Assembly (NCBI GenBank): GCA_963728495.1
Contig: CAVSKI010000007.1
Location: 124,001-188,000, forward strand
Reading direction: 5' to 3'
DNA length: 64,000 nt
From: JACVRW01 sp963728495
GTDB taxonomy: Bacteria > Actinomycetota > Thermoleophilia > Solirubrobacterales > Thermoleophilaceae
How positions within the stretch are numbered: position 1 is the stretch's first letter; each line of letters begins with the position of its first letter. This document shows, one piece after another, positions 33,162 to 41,595 of the stretch. The position numbers and the translations under genes are program-made. The notes under the pieces were generated by a model. The model saw only the letters and a program-made list of their open reading frames with translations, was not told the origin of the DNA and made no database searches.

Positions 33162-35347
33162 GCCGCCTTCACCAGCTCGGCGTAGCGGCCGTCGGCGCCG
33201 ATCAGATCGTCGTGGGTGCCGCGCTCCACGACCTTGCCCTGGTCGAGCACGATGATCTCGTCGCAGTCGCGGATCGTGCTCAGCCGGTGGGCGATGATCA
33301 GGCAGGTGCAGCCACGGCGGCGGAGGTTGAGATCGATCGCCAGCTCCGTCTCGGTATCCAGCGCGCTGGTGGCCTCGTCGAGCACGAGCGTCGACGGCTC
33401 CAGCGCGAGCGCGCGGGCGATCTCGAGGCGCTGGCGCTGCCCGCCGCTGAAATCTCGCCCGTCCTCGGCCAACTCGCTGTCCAGCCCTCCCGGGCGCTGC
33501 AGGATCACCTGCTTGATGCAGGCGTCCTCGATCGCCCGTTCGAGCGCCTCTCGGTCGACGGAGTCGTCCCAGAGGGTCAGGTTCTGCGTCACCGTGCCGG
33601 CGAACAGACGGATCTCCTGGTCGACCGCCGAGACGGAGTTCGTGATCACGTCGCGTGGCAGCTTCGTGCGGTCGACGCCGTCGAGCAGCACCTGGCCCTC
33701 CCAGGGCTCATACAGCCCAAGTACGAGCCTGCCGACCGTCGACTTGCCGCTCCCGGTCGAGCCCACCAGCGCCACGCGCTGCCCCGGCGCCACCCGCAGC
33801 GAGAATCCCTCGAGCAGCGGGGGCTGGTGGCGCCCGTAGCCGAACGTCACGTCACGCAGCTCCACGAACCCCTCGAGCTTGTGCGGGGCCTCCTCCGCCG
33901 ATCCGTTGGCGTCCGCCGCGCGGGCGGGGTGAGCGATGCCCTCGAGATGCGGGTCGATCTCGTAGTCGAGCACGTCCTGGACCTGCGCCAGGTTGGCGCG
34001 CGCGGTCTGCAGCTGCGTGGCCAGCGCCACCAGGTTTGAGATCGGCAGCAGGAAGGAGGCCATCAGCGTCGTGAAGGCCACGAGCGCGCCGATCGTGAGG
34101 TCGCCCTCGGTCACCAGCAGAGCGCCTCCCACGAGGATCACCGCGCTGCTAAGCGCCGACAGCGTCGTCGGCGTGACCGTGAGCATGGCGGTCAGCCGGC
34201 CGACCGACTGAGAGGCGTTGATCGCGTGCGTCTGGAAACCGGCCCAACGGGCGAAGTAGTCGTCCTCGGCGCCGGTGGCCTTGATCGACTCGATGATCCC
34301 GAGGCCGCCGAAAGCCACCCCGTCGAGGCGCACCTGCTCGTGTTGGAGAAGGTTGTTGGCATCGATGCGGCGCCGCGACACGAACTGAAGCGCGACCAGG
34401 TTGAGTAGGCCGATCGCGATGCCTATTACGGTCAGCTCGATGCTGTAGTAGGCCATCACAACCGCGTAGAGCACGAGCGTGATCAGCCCGATGAACGCGG
34501 TCGCGAGCTGGCCGGACAACAGCTGCGCGATGTCGTCGTTGAGCTGGACCCGCGTGACCAACCCGCCCACAAAGCGCTGAGCGAAGAACTCGCTCGGCAG
34601 CCGGAGCATGTGCCACAGAAAGCGGCTCGAGGTGCGCACCGTGAGGCCTATCTGGAGCCGCACGAGCGCAAGCTGCTGCACGTAGGTGAGTGACAGCAGC
34701 AGCCCGAGCGTGAAGGCCATCGCGCCCAGCAGCGGCCAGACCGACTGGGGCGACTCGGCGAGCAGCACCTCGTCGATGAAGAGCTGGGAGAAGACCGCCA
34801 CGAGGATCGTGGGAACGGCCAGCGCCACCCCGGCGATCACGGCCGCCAGCATCCCCACGCGCGACCCGTCGAGTATTCGCCAGAGCGACCGGCCGAAGGT
34901 GGAGCGCCGGCCGCCGGGTTCGAACTCGCTGGTCGGCTCGAAGGTCAGGACGATGCCCGAGTAGGCCTCGGCGAACTCCTGCGCGCTGATCGTGCGGCGG
35001 CCGATGGCAGGGTCCGCGAGCTGGACCTTGTCGCCGTGGATTCGGGTGACCACCAGGAAGTGATTGCCGTTGCAGAATGCGATCGCCGGCAGCCGCAGCG
35101 CGGCCACCTCCTGCGCGCTCTTTCGGTAGCCGTGGGCGTCGAGCCCGTACGAGCGTGCCGCCCGCAGCACGGCGGCCGCGTCCGCCCCGTCACGCGAGAC
35201 GCCACAGTCGTTGCGCAGCTTCTCGAGCGGCACAAAGCGCCCGTAGGCGCCCAGCACCATCGCCAGCGACGCGGCGCCGCACTCGGCCTCCTCCATCTGC
35301 AGCACCGTGGGCACGCGGCCCGCCGCGGTGTCCTGCCCCCGGCTCAC
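33158..35347 (-). CDS. NHLM-type C39-peptidase ABC exporter (leader cleavage and export)
   Basis: 729 aa, GTG 35347 overlapping the HlyD stop. Domain order: C39 peptidase (residues 10-145) with catalytic Cys23 in EEAECGAAS, His96 in GNHFLVV and Asp112 in LADPAIG; a six-helix membrane domain (~165-440); and an ABC ATPase domain with Walker A VGSTGSGKSTVGRLV, signature DFSGGQRQRLEIARAL and Walker B LVLDEATSALD. The peptidase cuts leader peptides after double-Gly-like sites, here the VAGAG end of the NHLP leader encoded at 41.2 kb, while exporting the core. All catalytic residues are intact, so the export step looks functional. Confidence 0.93.
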   Translation of the reverse strand: MSRGQDTAAGRVPTVLQMEEAECGAASLAMVLGAYGRFVPLEKLRNDCGVSRDGADAAAVLRAARSYGLDAHGYRKSAQEVAALRLPAIAFCNGNHFLVVTRIHGDKVQLADPAIGRRTISAQEFAEAYSGIVLTFEPTSEFEPGGRRSTFGRSLWRILDGSRVGMLAAVIAGVALAVPTILVAVFSQLFIDEVLLAESPQSVWPLLGAMAFTLGLLLSLTYVQQLALVRLQIGLTVRTSSRFLWHMLRLPSEFFAQRFVGGLVTRVQLNDDIAQLLSGQLATAFIGLITLVLYAVVMAYYSIELTVIGIAIGLLNLVALQFVSRRRIDANNLLQHEQVRLDGVAFGGLGIIESIKATGAEDDYFARWAGFQTHAINASQSVGRLTAMLTVTPTTLSALSSAVILVGGALLVTEGDLTIGALVAFTTLMASFLLPISNLVALATQLQTARANLAQVQDVLDYEIDPHLEGIAHPARAADANGSAEEAPHKLEGFVELRDVTFGYGRHQPPLLEGFSLRVAPGQRVALVGSTGSGKSTVGRLVLGLYEPWEGQVLLDGVDRTKLPRDVITNSVSAVDQEIRLFAGTVTQNLTLWDDSVDREALERAIEDACIKQVILQRPGGLDSELAEDGRDFSGGQRQRLEIARALALEPSTLVLDEATSALDTETELAIDLNLRRRGCTCLIIAHRLSTIRDCDEIIVLDQGKVVERGTHDDLIGADGRYAELVKAA

Positions 35348-36150
35348 GGGAAGACCTGATCGACGACCGATTCCTCCGACACGACGATGCTGGCGTCCGT
35401 GAGCTGGCCGGCGCGGATCGAGGCGTCGGACCCGCTCGGCGTCGACCAGTCGAGGCCGCCGGGCCCCGACGGGTCGGAGCGAAGCTTCACCCCGACCAGG
35501 TACACGGCCGGCGAACCCGCCACTTCGTCGACCACTCGCTGGCCACCGAAGACGCGCGTCAGCTCGTCGTCGCTGGCGGGGTAGGGATCGATGGTCGCGA
35601 TCTCGCCGTGGACGTAGCCGGTCTCCGTGCCCTCGACGCTGTCGGGACGCACCTGGACCGGGGCGCCCACGTAGATCTCCGAAAGGCGGTCGACCGGCAC
35701 GGCGATGCTCGCCGCCAGCGGGCCGCTCGTCGGCTCGAGCGCGAAGAGCTGCTCGCCCACCGCCACGACCGCCCCCCTGCTCGCCACGGCGTCGACCACG
35801 CGGCCGTCGATCGGCGCGCGCAGAACGGTCCGCCCGCCCTCGGTGTCCGTGACGCTCGCCAACGCGTCCCCCTGCTCGACCTTGGCGTCGAGGTTCGCCT
35901 CGAGCGCCGTCACGCGCCCGGCCACGGGCGCCTGCACCACGCTCAGGCCGTCGCCGCGCTGAAGGATCCCGCTGCTCGGCACGGTCTCGCTCACCGTGCC
36001 GAGGAAACCCCACGCCACCGCGAGGCCCACGAGCACGAGCAGCGCGGCAAGCACAATCCAGACGCGCGGACGGATCAGGGTGAGAAGCCGGTCGAGTTGG
36101 TCGGGCGACACCTGGCCGCGCTGGGCGGGTGCGGCGGGCTCGGCGCTCAT
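35344..36150 (-). CDS. HlyD-family secretion adaptor of NHLM system
   Basis: 268 aa. One N-terminal membrane helix (WIVLAALLVLVGLAVAWGFL, about residues 31-50) and then a periplasmic-type adaptor with biotinyl-lipoyl halves VVQAPVAGRVTALEANLDAKVEQGDALA and TVLRAPIDGRVVDAVASRGAVVAVGEQLF. The coiled-coil hairpin is nearly absent, as in NHLM-associated adaptors of organisms without an outer membrane. It couples to the two ABC proteins downstream. Start overlaps the SagB stop (ATGA). Confidence 0.88.
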   Translation of the reverse strand: MSAEPAAPAQRGQVSPDQLDRLLTLIRPRVWIVLAALLVLVGLAVAWGFLGTVSETVPSSGILQRGDGLSVVQAPVAGRVTALEANLDAKVEQGDALASVTDTEGGRTVLRAPIDGRVVDAVASRGAVVAVGEQLFALEPTSGPLAASIAVPVDRLSEIYVGAPVQVRPDSVEGTETGYVHGEIATIDPYPASDDELTRVFGGQRVVDEVAGSPAVYLVGVKLRSDPSGPGGLDWSTPSGSDASIRAGQLTDASIVVSEESVVDQVFP

Positions 36151-37567
36151 TGCGCATCTCCCCTCTCCGGGTCCGTGTTGGCGCCGGTGAGCAGGAACTC
36201 TCCAACGCTCCCCTCCTCCCAGCGATCGAGGCCGCTGGCCCGCTCGAAGGCGAGCGCGTCGCCGCCGCCGAGCGCACAGCCGCCGATGCCCATCGCAGTC
36301 GCGGCGAGGTAGAACGCCTGGTAGAGGACGCCCACGTCCTTGAGCACAGCGGCGTACGCCATGCCGCTGTACTTGTATTGCAGGCGACCGAAGCGGGCGG
36401 CGAGCACGAGCATGGCCTGGACCGGCGCGTCCGCGGGTAGCCCGGCGGTCTCGCGCGCGAAGGCCACGAGCGGCTCGAGGTCCGCGTCACGGCGGACTCG
36501 AGCTTCCGCAGCACGTGCCCGATCCCGTCGTAGTGGTAGAGCCCCGGATCAATCCCCTGGCAGTCGACGATGAGCGGGTAGACGCCGACGGTGGCCAGGG
36601 CGCCGCCGCTCGGCACGGGCCGGTCGAGCTCGTCTCCGGCGGAGGCGGGGTGCACGTCGCGGACGCGCACCGTTCGGTGCAGCAGCTCGCCCAGCTGCCG
36701 CGCGGTCAGCGGCGCGCTCGGCAGCCGCTGTGAGCGCCGGCGCTCGGCCGCCTCGCCGTGTGCCGGTTCGCCGCTGCACCCCGGCTCGGGCACCGCAAGT
36801 GCCAGGCGAGGGCCGGTGGCCCCAGCCGGTACGTGATCGGCGGGCAGAGGCTCCATCGCGCCGGCGAGGCGCATCGTCGCGCCGTAGGGCCTGACGGACC
36901 CCCGCCAGCGGCGGCTGCGCGTGTGGAACAGCCGGTCGTGAAATTCCCAGCGGCCCGCGGGCACGCGAGCGTCGGGCCGGCTGTCTGCGCTCGCCACCAG
37001 GATGCCCGCGTGCCGGAGGGCTGCACGCCAGGCGTCCGGCAGCTCGCCTGTCAGAAGGGATGTCGCGAAGCGTGGCTCGATCGGGTCGCTGCGGGCCGGG
37101 TCGGCCGCGGACTCCAGTACGAGGCCGGGCTCGGCGTCGCCGTTGCGGCGCACGAACGCGTCGCGGCTCAGCACCAGCGCGCCCTCGGGCGCGAGAGGCT
37201 CGTCCGGCAGCACCGGCGTGGCGATCGTTGCCGCCACACCCTGCCGGTCCGCCAGCCACGTGGAGAGCAGCCCGAAGCCGGCCAGCCGGTTGAGAAGCGA
37301 GCGGGCCTCGACCTCGGCAAGCGCTCGGTCACCGTCGCACGCCGCATCGGCGGCCTCGGCTACGAGCAGCTCCAGGGGCGTGCCCGCCGGGGATCCCAGC
37401 AGCTCGAGCAGCGTTGCACGCAGCGGAGTGCCGGCGCCCACGCGGGCCTCGCGCCTGCCGTCCGAGACGATCACCAGCGGGTCGTCGACGGCGCGCACGG
37501 CCGTAAGGCCGGAACGCCATCCCACGCCGAGGGTCGTGTCGGTCTCGGTTAGAAGAAGACTGCCCAC
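36147..37567 (-). pseudogene. SagB-type azoline dehydrogenase/nitroreductase of the TOMM cluster (frame broken)
   Basis: GTG 37567 overlaps the YcaO end by 19 bp. The N-terminal domain (~350 residues) leads to a nitroreductase region with GVYPLIVDCQGIDPGLYHYDG. At 36486-36490 (minus strand GCCGTGACGCGG) one missing base breaks the frame; in the next frame the FMN domain continues DADLEPLVAFARE and AVLKDVGVLYQAFYLAATAMGIGGCALGG to the stop at 36147, which overlaps the HlyD start. Corrected length about 473 aa. It should oxidise thiazolines to thiazoles using FMN. All neighbours are intact and coupling is retained, so a one-base sequence error is plausible. Confidence 0.82.
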
Positions 37568-39855
37568 GGATTCAAGTCCTCCTCGGGAACGGGTCGCTCG
37601 AGCCAGCCGAGCGCGACGGGGACGTCGTACAGCCGCCCGGAGCCCAGCCGCGACCACATATGGCGCAGGCCTGGCGCGACGGCCTTGACCACGGGCAGGC
37701 CGATGTCCGGGCGGGTTTGATCGAGCAGGTAGACCGGCGAGCCGACGGCGGCGACGCGGTCGACGCAGGTGTTGAGCTCGGCGAGCAGGTCGGGGTCGGA
37801 TCGATCCGGCAGCTCGGCGAGCGTGCGTGCCGGGCCCGCAGCGGGTGCGAGGTAGGTGTGCTCGTCCAGCCGGGCGCTGCTCCACCAGCGCGAGGCCGCC
37901 TCGTCGAAAGCGACGTAGCGGTCCTCGCCGGCGTCGCCCCACTTCTCGAAGCTGGCAAGGAACTGGACCAGCTCGGTGAGCGAGCGGACCACGGCCGAGG
38001 CGGGGTCCACATGAGCGCCGAAGCCGAAGACCAGCTCCTCGTCGGTGCCGCGGCGGCGGCTGGCGGCGCACACGACCGGGATCCCGATGTCGTTGGTGAG
38101 GTCGATCGCCCACACGTCACGGCCCAGCTGGTCGAGCCGAGTGACCAGGCGCTCGACGTATGGATCGTCGACCGAGGTGAGGTCGATTGCCGGCCTTTGC
38201 AGGCGGTTGTACCACCAGATGCCGACCGCGTCGCGTTCGATCAGCTCGAGTACGCCCTGAAGGGCTGCGTCCTCCAGCGACGAGCCCGCGGCGTGCCCGT
38301 TGGAGTCGGCGAGAAAGCACAGCTCCGACGCGCTCCGGTAGCCGTGATAGCTCGCGTAGTTGAAGTAGCACATGCCCGCCGGCAGCAGGCGGCGGCTGCC
38401 GTCGACCGGCGACCACAGCGGACTCCAGTCGATCTCCGCATCAACGTCGACGGGCCGCGGAACCAGCTGCGACGAGAACGTGTACTGCCTGCTGGCCTCG
38501 TTCAGGCGCTCGCGCTCTCGATACTGGCGCTCGCTGAAGCCCATCACGGCGTTGGGGTGGATCGCCTCGTCCGCCAGCTCGGAGTAGCGCCCGCGCACGT
38601 TCGCTTCGTCCCCGCGATAGACGCCCGAGTAGCGCTCAAGCGCCTCGCAGATCGCGCCTACGCGCGCCTCCGCTTCGGTGGGGCCCTTCCCCCCCGAGCG
38701 AACCCTGAGGCTGCGCCGCAGGAACGCGAGGCCGTCGTACTGCACGGCGAAGTTGTGCCCGGCGGTGTAGGCCTGCATCACACCCTCGTCATCGGCGAAG
38801 ACGCGTTGCACCGACTGCACCGCACCCGTGATCGGGCTCACGTGAGTCTCGACGCGCTCGAGGGTGGCCTCGACGCCCTGTGCGCGATGCAGGCGGGTGC
38901 CGGCGGAGCCACGGCTGCGCAGCACAGGCGCCGAGCGGCCCTGACGGGCGACGAGCTCGGCATCACCGCATGCCGGGCATTGGGGGCGGCGGACCAGCGC
39001 GTGCCGCTGCACCGCAAGCGTGCGGGTGTCGATCGTCAGCATGTTGCCCTCCAGCGGAGGCGAGCCGGCGCCCCCGGCGAGGTTGCGCAGCTGCTGGGCG
39101 GCCAGCGCCGCCGCCACCCGCGCGGCGGCGGGATCGCGTGCGCGCCCTGCCGGGCTCTCGATCGGTCCGCCTCGATTCTGGGCGAGGTAGGCCTCGACGG
39201 CCCGGTTTCCCTGCAGACGCTGGGCGAGGCAGTGCCAGCACCCCGTTCGGCCGGGCACGAGCAGTGGCCCGATCCAGATCGTGGCGCCCACCGGCTTGAG
39301 CAGCAGCCACGGCTGGCCCTCGGCCCGCTGGCGCTCGTCCACGTCGGCGAGCGCCGGGTGCAGATAGTCCGCGGTTGCAACCGCGGTCAGCGCTCCGTCG
39401 TCGCCCGGCGCGGGCATGAGTCCGGCGTCGGCCAGCGCATCGTCCAGTGCTGCGCGGTCGATGTCGCCGAGGACCGTCGCACGCACTCCGGTGGTGGCCA
39501 GGTCCCGCTCGGCGTCGCTTGGCTTCACCCCAGCCAGGGCCCAGTAGGCGCCCTGCGCCGCCGAGCCGCCGGCGTCGTCGGCACATACCAGGTACCCCTT
39601 GGCGCTCATCACGTCGAGCGCGTGGTAGGTCTCCAGGGCAGAAAAGCGGTCCGCCAGCGCTTCCGCGACCTCGTCGGCGGAGCGCGTTCCGTCGAGTAGG
39701 GCCTGGAGCGCGAGGTGAATCGGCTCCCCCAGCACGGCTGAGGCGTCCTCCGAGACGAGGAACACGCCAACGCCGTCGACGCGCTCGACTGTGAAGCGTG
39801 GATCGAATCCCACCGCCGGGGCGTGCGCGGTGGCCGTAGCCGTGACTGTGCTCAC
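37549..39855 (-). CDS. Fused E1-like leader-binding/YcaO cyclodehydratase (TOMM SagC-SagD type)
   Basis: 768 aa, GTG 39855 overlapping the LLM stop. The N-terminal ~330 residues are the E1-ubiquitin-activating-like partner that binds the leader peptide, with a zinc site formed by CWHC and CPAC. The C-terminal ~430 residues are YcaO, with ATP-site glutamates in EARVGAICEALERYSG and in EDAALQGVLELIERDAVGIWWYNR. The C terminus is PVPEEDLNPWAVFF, not the PxPxP end of many YcaOs. It phosphorylates backbone amides to cyclise Cys (or Ser/Thr) to azolines. The single Cys6 core encoded 1.3 kb upstream is the obvious substrate. Confidence 0.93.
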   Translation of the reverse strand: MSTVTATATAHAPAVGFDPRFTVERVDGVGVFLVSEDASAVLGEPIHLALQALLDGTRSADEVAEALADRFSALETYHALDVMSAKGYLVCADDAGGSAAQGAYWALAGVKPSDAERDLATTGVRATVLGDIDRAALDDALADAGLMPAPGDDGALTAVATADYLHPALADVDERQRAEGQPWLLLKPVGATIWIGPLLVPGRTGCWHCLAQRLQGNRAVEAYLAQNRGGPIESPAGRARDPAAARVAAALAAQQLRNLAGGAGSPPLEGNMLTIDTRTLAVQRHALVRRPQCPACGDAELVARQGRSAPVLRSRGSAGTRLHRAQGVEATLERVETHVSPITGAVQSVQRVFADDEGVMQAYTAGHNFAVQYDGLAFLRRSLRVRSGGKGPTEAEARVGAICEALERYSGVYRGDEANVRGRYSELADEAIHPNAVMGFSERQYRERERLNEASRQYTFSSQLVPRPVDVDAEIDWSPLWSPVDGSRRLLPAGMCYFNYASYHGYRSASELCFLADSNGHAAGSSLEDAALQGVLELIERDAVGIWWYNRLQRPAIDLTSVDDPYVERLVTRLDQLGRDVWAIDLTNDIGIPVVCAASRRRGTDEELVFGFGAHVDPASAVVRSLTELVQFLASFEKWGDAGEDRYVAFDEAASRWWSSARLDEHTYLAPAAGPARTLAELPDRSDPDLLAELNTCVDRVAAVGSPVYLLDQTRPDIGLPVVKAVAPGLRHMWSRLGSGRLYDVPVALGWLERPVPEEDLNPWAVFF

Positions 39856-41129
39856 GCGTGAACCGACTCGAGCGGCATCGGGTCCTCGCGGCGCGACGCA
39901 TCGACCATGTCGAACTCCGGCATCACCTCGCCGGCGAACATCTCGAGCTGGTCGATCAGCGCGTCATCGTCAACGAGGCCCCAGGGGAGGTGCCACACGA
40001 AGTACTCGATGCCGGCCTCGACGATCGCCTCCATACGGCGCTTGACGTCGTCCAGGACGCCGCCGATGACCAGGCCGGAGCTCAGGAGCCGCTCGCCCAC
40101 CGTCTCGCCGGGTGCGGGCACCGGGCCGGTCTCGCCGGGATAACGCAGGCTCTCGAGGAAGCCGAAGGGCTGGTACCACTCCTTCCAAATCGCGCGGTTG
40201 TGGCGCTCGGTCATCTCCGAAAGCTCGCTGCGATTGCGGCAGATCTGGACGCTGCGCACGATGCCGGTGTTCTCGCCCGGCGCAAGCTCGTTGCCCACTT
40301 GGGCAGCCACGTCGCGGTAGGCGCGGGCCAGGCGGAAGACCGTGTCGTCGGGCGTGGTGAGCATCGTGGGGATCACGCCTTCGCGCGCCGCCCACTCGAC
40401 GGTCTTCGCGCTGGTGGAGTTGGCCTGGAAGAGCGGCGGGTGGGGCGACTGGTATGGGCGCGGCACGACGCTCACCCCGAGGATCGTGCCGTTCTCGTCG
40501 ATTTCGCCCGGCGTCCCGTAACGGCGGGTGAACTCGGCCGGCGGCCAGTCGGGGATCCCCTCGTCGTAGGGGTAGGGCACCTGGTAGCTCTCGCCCTTGT
40601 ACTGGAGCAGGTCGTCGGTCCAGGCGGCCTTGAGCACACGAAAGTGCTCGCTGAAGAGCCTGCGGTTGCGAGCGTCGGCGTCGGCGTCGCGGACGGACGC
40701 CGTCTGAGTATGCATCCGCTGCCCGAGCACGTCGACCCAGCGACGCTGATACCCGCGCGCGAGACCCACGAAGAAGCGACCCTCGAGCATGTGGTCGATC
40801 ATCGAGCACCGCTCAGCCAGCCGGATGGGGTCATGCGCCGGCAGCACGAAACCGAGCTGGCCATGGCGCAGCCGGGTGGTCCGGCGGCCGAGATGGAGGT
40901 TGTAGAGGCCCGGGTCGGGCGAAAGCTCGAGCCCCTCGGAATGGAAATGGTGCTCAGTGTGCGAAAGACCCCAGTAACCCAGCTCGTCCAACGTCAGCGC
41001 GAGCCGCTCGAGGCTCGCCAGCATCTCCTGGAAGGAGTCGTTGCTGCGCCCGATGGGGCGGCGGTGAGGATTCGCGGCGGGATCGCCCGCCGACGGATAG
41101 ACCTGGACGATGACCTTGGTCTTTGGCAC
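39852..41129 (-). CDS. LLM-class flavin-dependent oxidoreductase in the TOMM cluster
   Basis: 425 aa from GTG 41129. Luciferase-like TIM barrel: LDELGYWGLSHTEHHFHSEG near the N terminus, GLYNLHLGRRTTRLRHGQLG, MIDHMLEGRFFVGLARGYQ, and VVPRPYQSPHPPLFQANSTSAKTVEWAA. Likely FMN- or F420-dependent. It sits between the precursor and the cyclodehydratase and is translationally coupled to the latter, so it is probably a tailoring enzyme for the peptide (for example oxidation or hydroxylation). It is not closely similar to the LLM protein at 4.1 kb. Its role in this RiPP type is not known to me. Confidence 0.85.
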   Translation of the reverse strand: MPKTKVIVQVYPSAGDPAANPHRRPIGRSNDSFQEMLASLERLALTLDELGYWGLSHTEHHFHSEGLELSPDPGLYNLHLGRRTTRLRHGQLGFVLPAHDPIRLAERCSMIDHMLEGRFFVGLARGYQRRWVDVLGQRMHTQTASVRDADADARNRRLFSEHFRVLKAAWTDDLLQYKGESYQVPYPYDEGIPDWPPAEFTRRYGTPGEIDENGTILGVSVVPRPYQSPHPPLFQANSTSAKTVEWAAREGVIPTMLTTPDDTVFRLARAYRDVAAQVGNELAPGENTGIVRSVQICRNRSELSEMTERHNRAIWKEWYQPFGFLESLRYPGETGPVPAPGETVGERLLSSGLVIGGVLDDVKRRMEAIVEAGIEYFVWHLPWGLVDDDALIDQLEMFAGEVMPEFDMVDASRREDPMPLESVHA

Positions 41130-41157
41130 GGCACCAGCCTTTCGTCAGTCGGCTCGG

Positions 41158-41487
41158 CTAGAGGATCTCGTCGCTGGCCGCGCCAGTGCAGCAGCAGCAG
41201 CAGCAGCCGGCGCCGGCGACGCCCTCGAGCTCGCTGTCGCTGAGCTCACCATTGGGCTTCGGCGGGATGGCCACGATGTAGGTCGCGCTCGGGCCACGGC
41301 CCTGGATGTGCCAATCGCCCACGCGGGCATTCGGGTCCTCGACCACCTTGACGTGGTACGCGTCGAGGTCGTGGATCCCGTACTCGCCCAGCAGGGGCTT
41401 GGGATTACTCATCAGCTCACTCTTGAAAGACTCGTCCGACCACGACCTCGCGATGACCTTGGACCAAGCCTGCGATACGTCCTGCAT
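41158..41487 (-). CDS. NHLP-type RiPP precursor peptide with hexacysteine core
   Basis: 109 aa with a strong GGAGGT ribosome site 5-10 bp before ATG 41487. Residues 1-~80 are a nitrile-hydratase-alpha-like leader (WSKVIARSWSDESFKSEL, PKPLLGEYGI). Residues 81-94 (ELSDSELEGVAGAG) are the Gly-rich C39 cleavage region. The core is CCCCCCTGAASDEIL: six consecutive TGC codons (residues 95-100), then a Thr and a Ser as further cyclisable residues. No other Cys is present. All modifying and exporting genes follow on the same strand. Expected product: a short peptide with up to six contiguous thiazol(in)e rings. Confidence 0.93.
   Translation of the reverse strand: MQDVSQAWSKVIARSWSDESFKSELMSNPKPLLGEYGIHDLDAYHVKVVEDPNARVGDWHIQGRGPSATYIVAIPPKPNGELSDSELEGVAGAGCCCCCCTGAASDEIL
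41160..41206. repeat. (GCA)6 triplet repeat coding the Cys6 core
   Basis: Within this core region the plus strand reads GCA six times in a row (41188-41205), that is TGC x6 on the coding strand. A pure triplet tract can gain or lose units by slippage, which would change the number of Cys without a frameshift. Confidence 0.7.
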
Positions 41488-41568
41488 AGGGACCTCCGTT
41501 CTCGGGCAGCCCGTTTAGGCCGCGTTCTGCCCCCCTAGTCGGAGGCCGCGGGGCTTTCTTGAGGGTGA

Positions 41569-41595
41569 CCTGAGAAGTTCTCTTGAGAACTCAGG
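41569..41595. promoter_or_regulatory. Imperfect palindrome upstream of the RiPP precursor
   Basis: CCTGAG (41569-41574), AAG, then TTCTC-TT-GAGAA and CTCAGG (41590-41595). It lies 80-108 bp before the precursor start and overlaps the stop codon of the aldose epimerase gene. It could be an operator of the RiPP promoter or part of a terminator for the upstream gene; no clear -35/-10 pair was found in 41488-41590. Confidence 0.4.

Noticed and set aside
35348..38113. A minus-strand open frame continuing upstream of the C39 exporter to 38113
   Set aside because: Only the part up to 35347 codes for the exporter. The rest lies out of frame across HlyD, part of SagB and YcaO; the 36.5-37.5 kb piece is the true SagB N-terminal frame.
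41160..41206. Poly-Cys as an artefact of reading a CAG repeat in a wrong frame
   Set aside because: The frame is fixed by a clear NHLP leader, a strong ribosome site and a C39-type cleavage motif directly before the Cys run.
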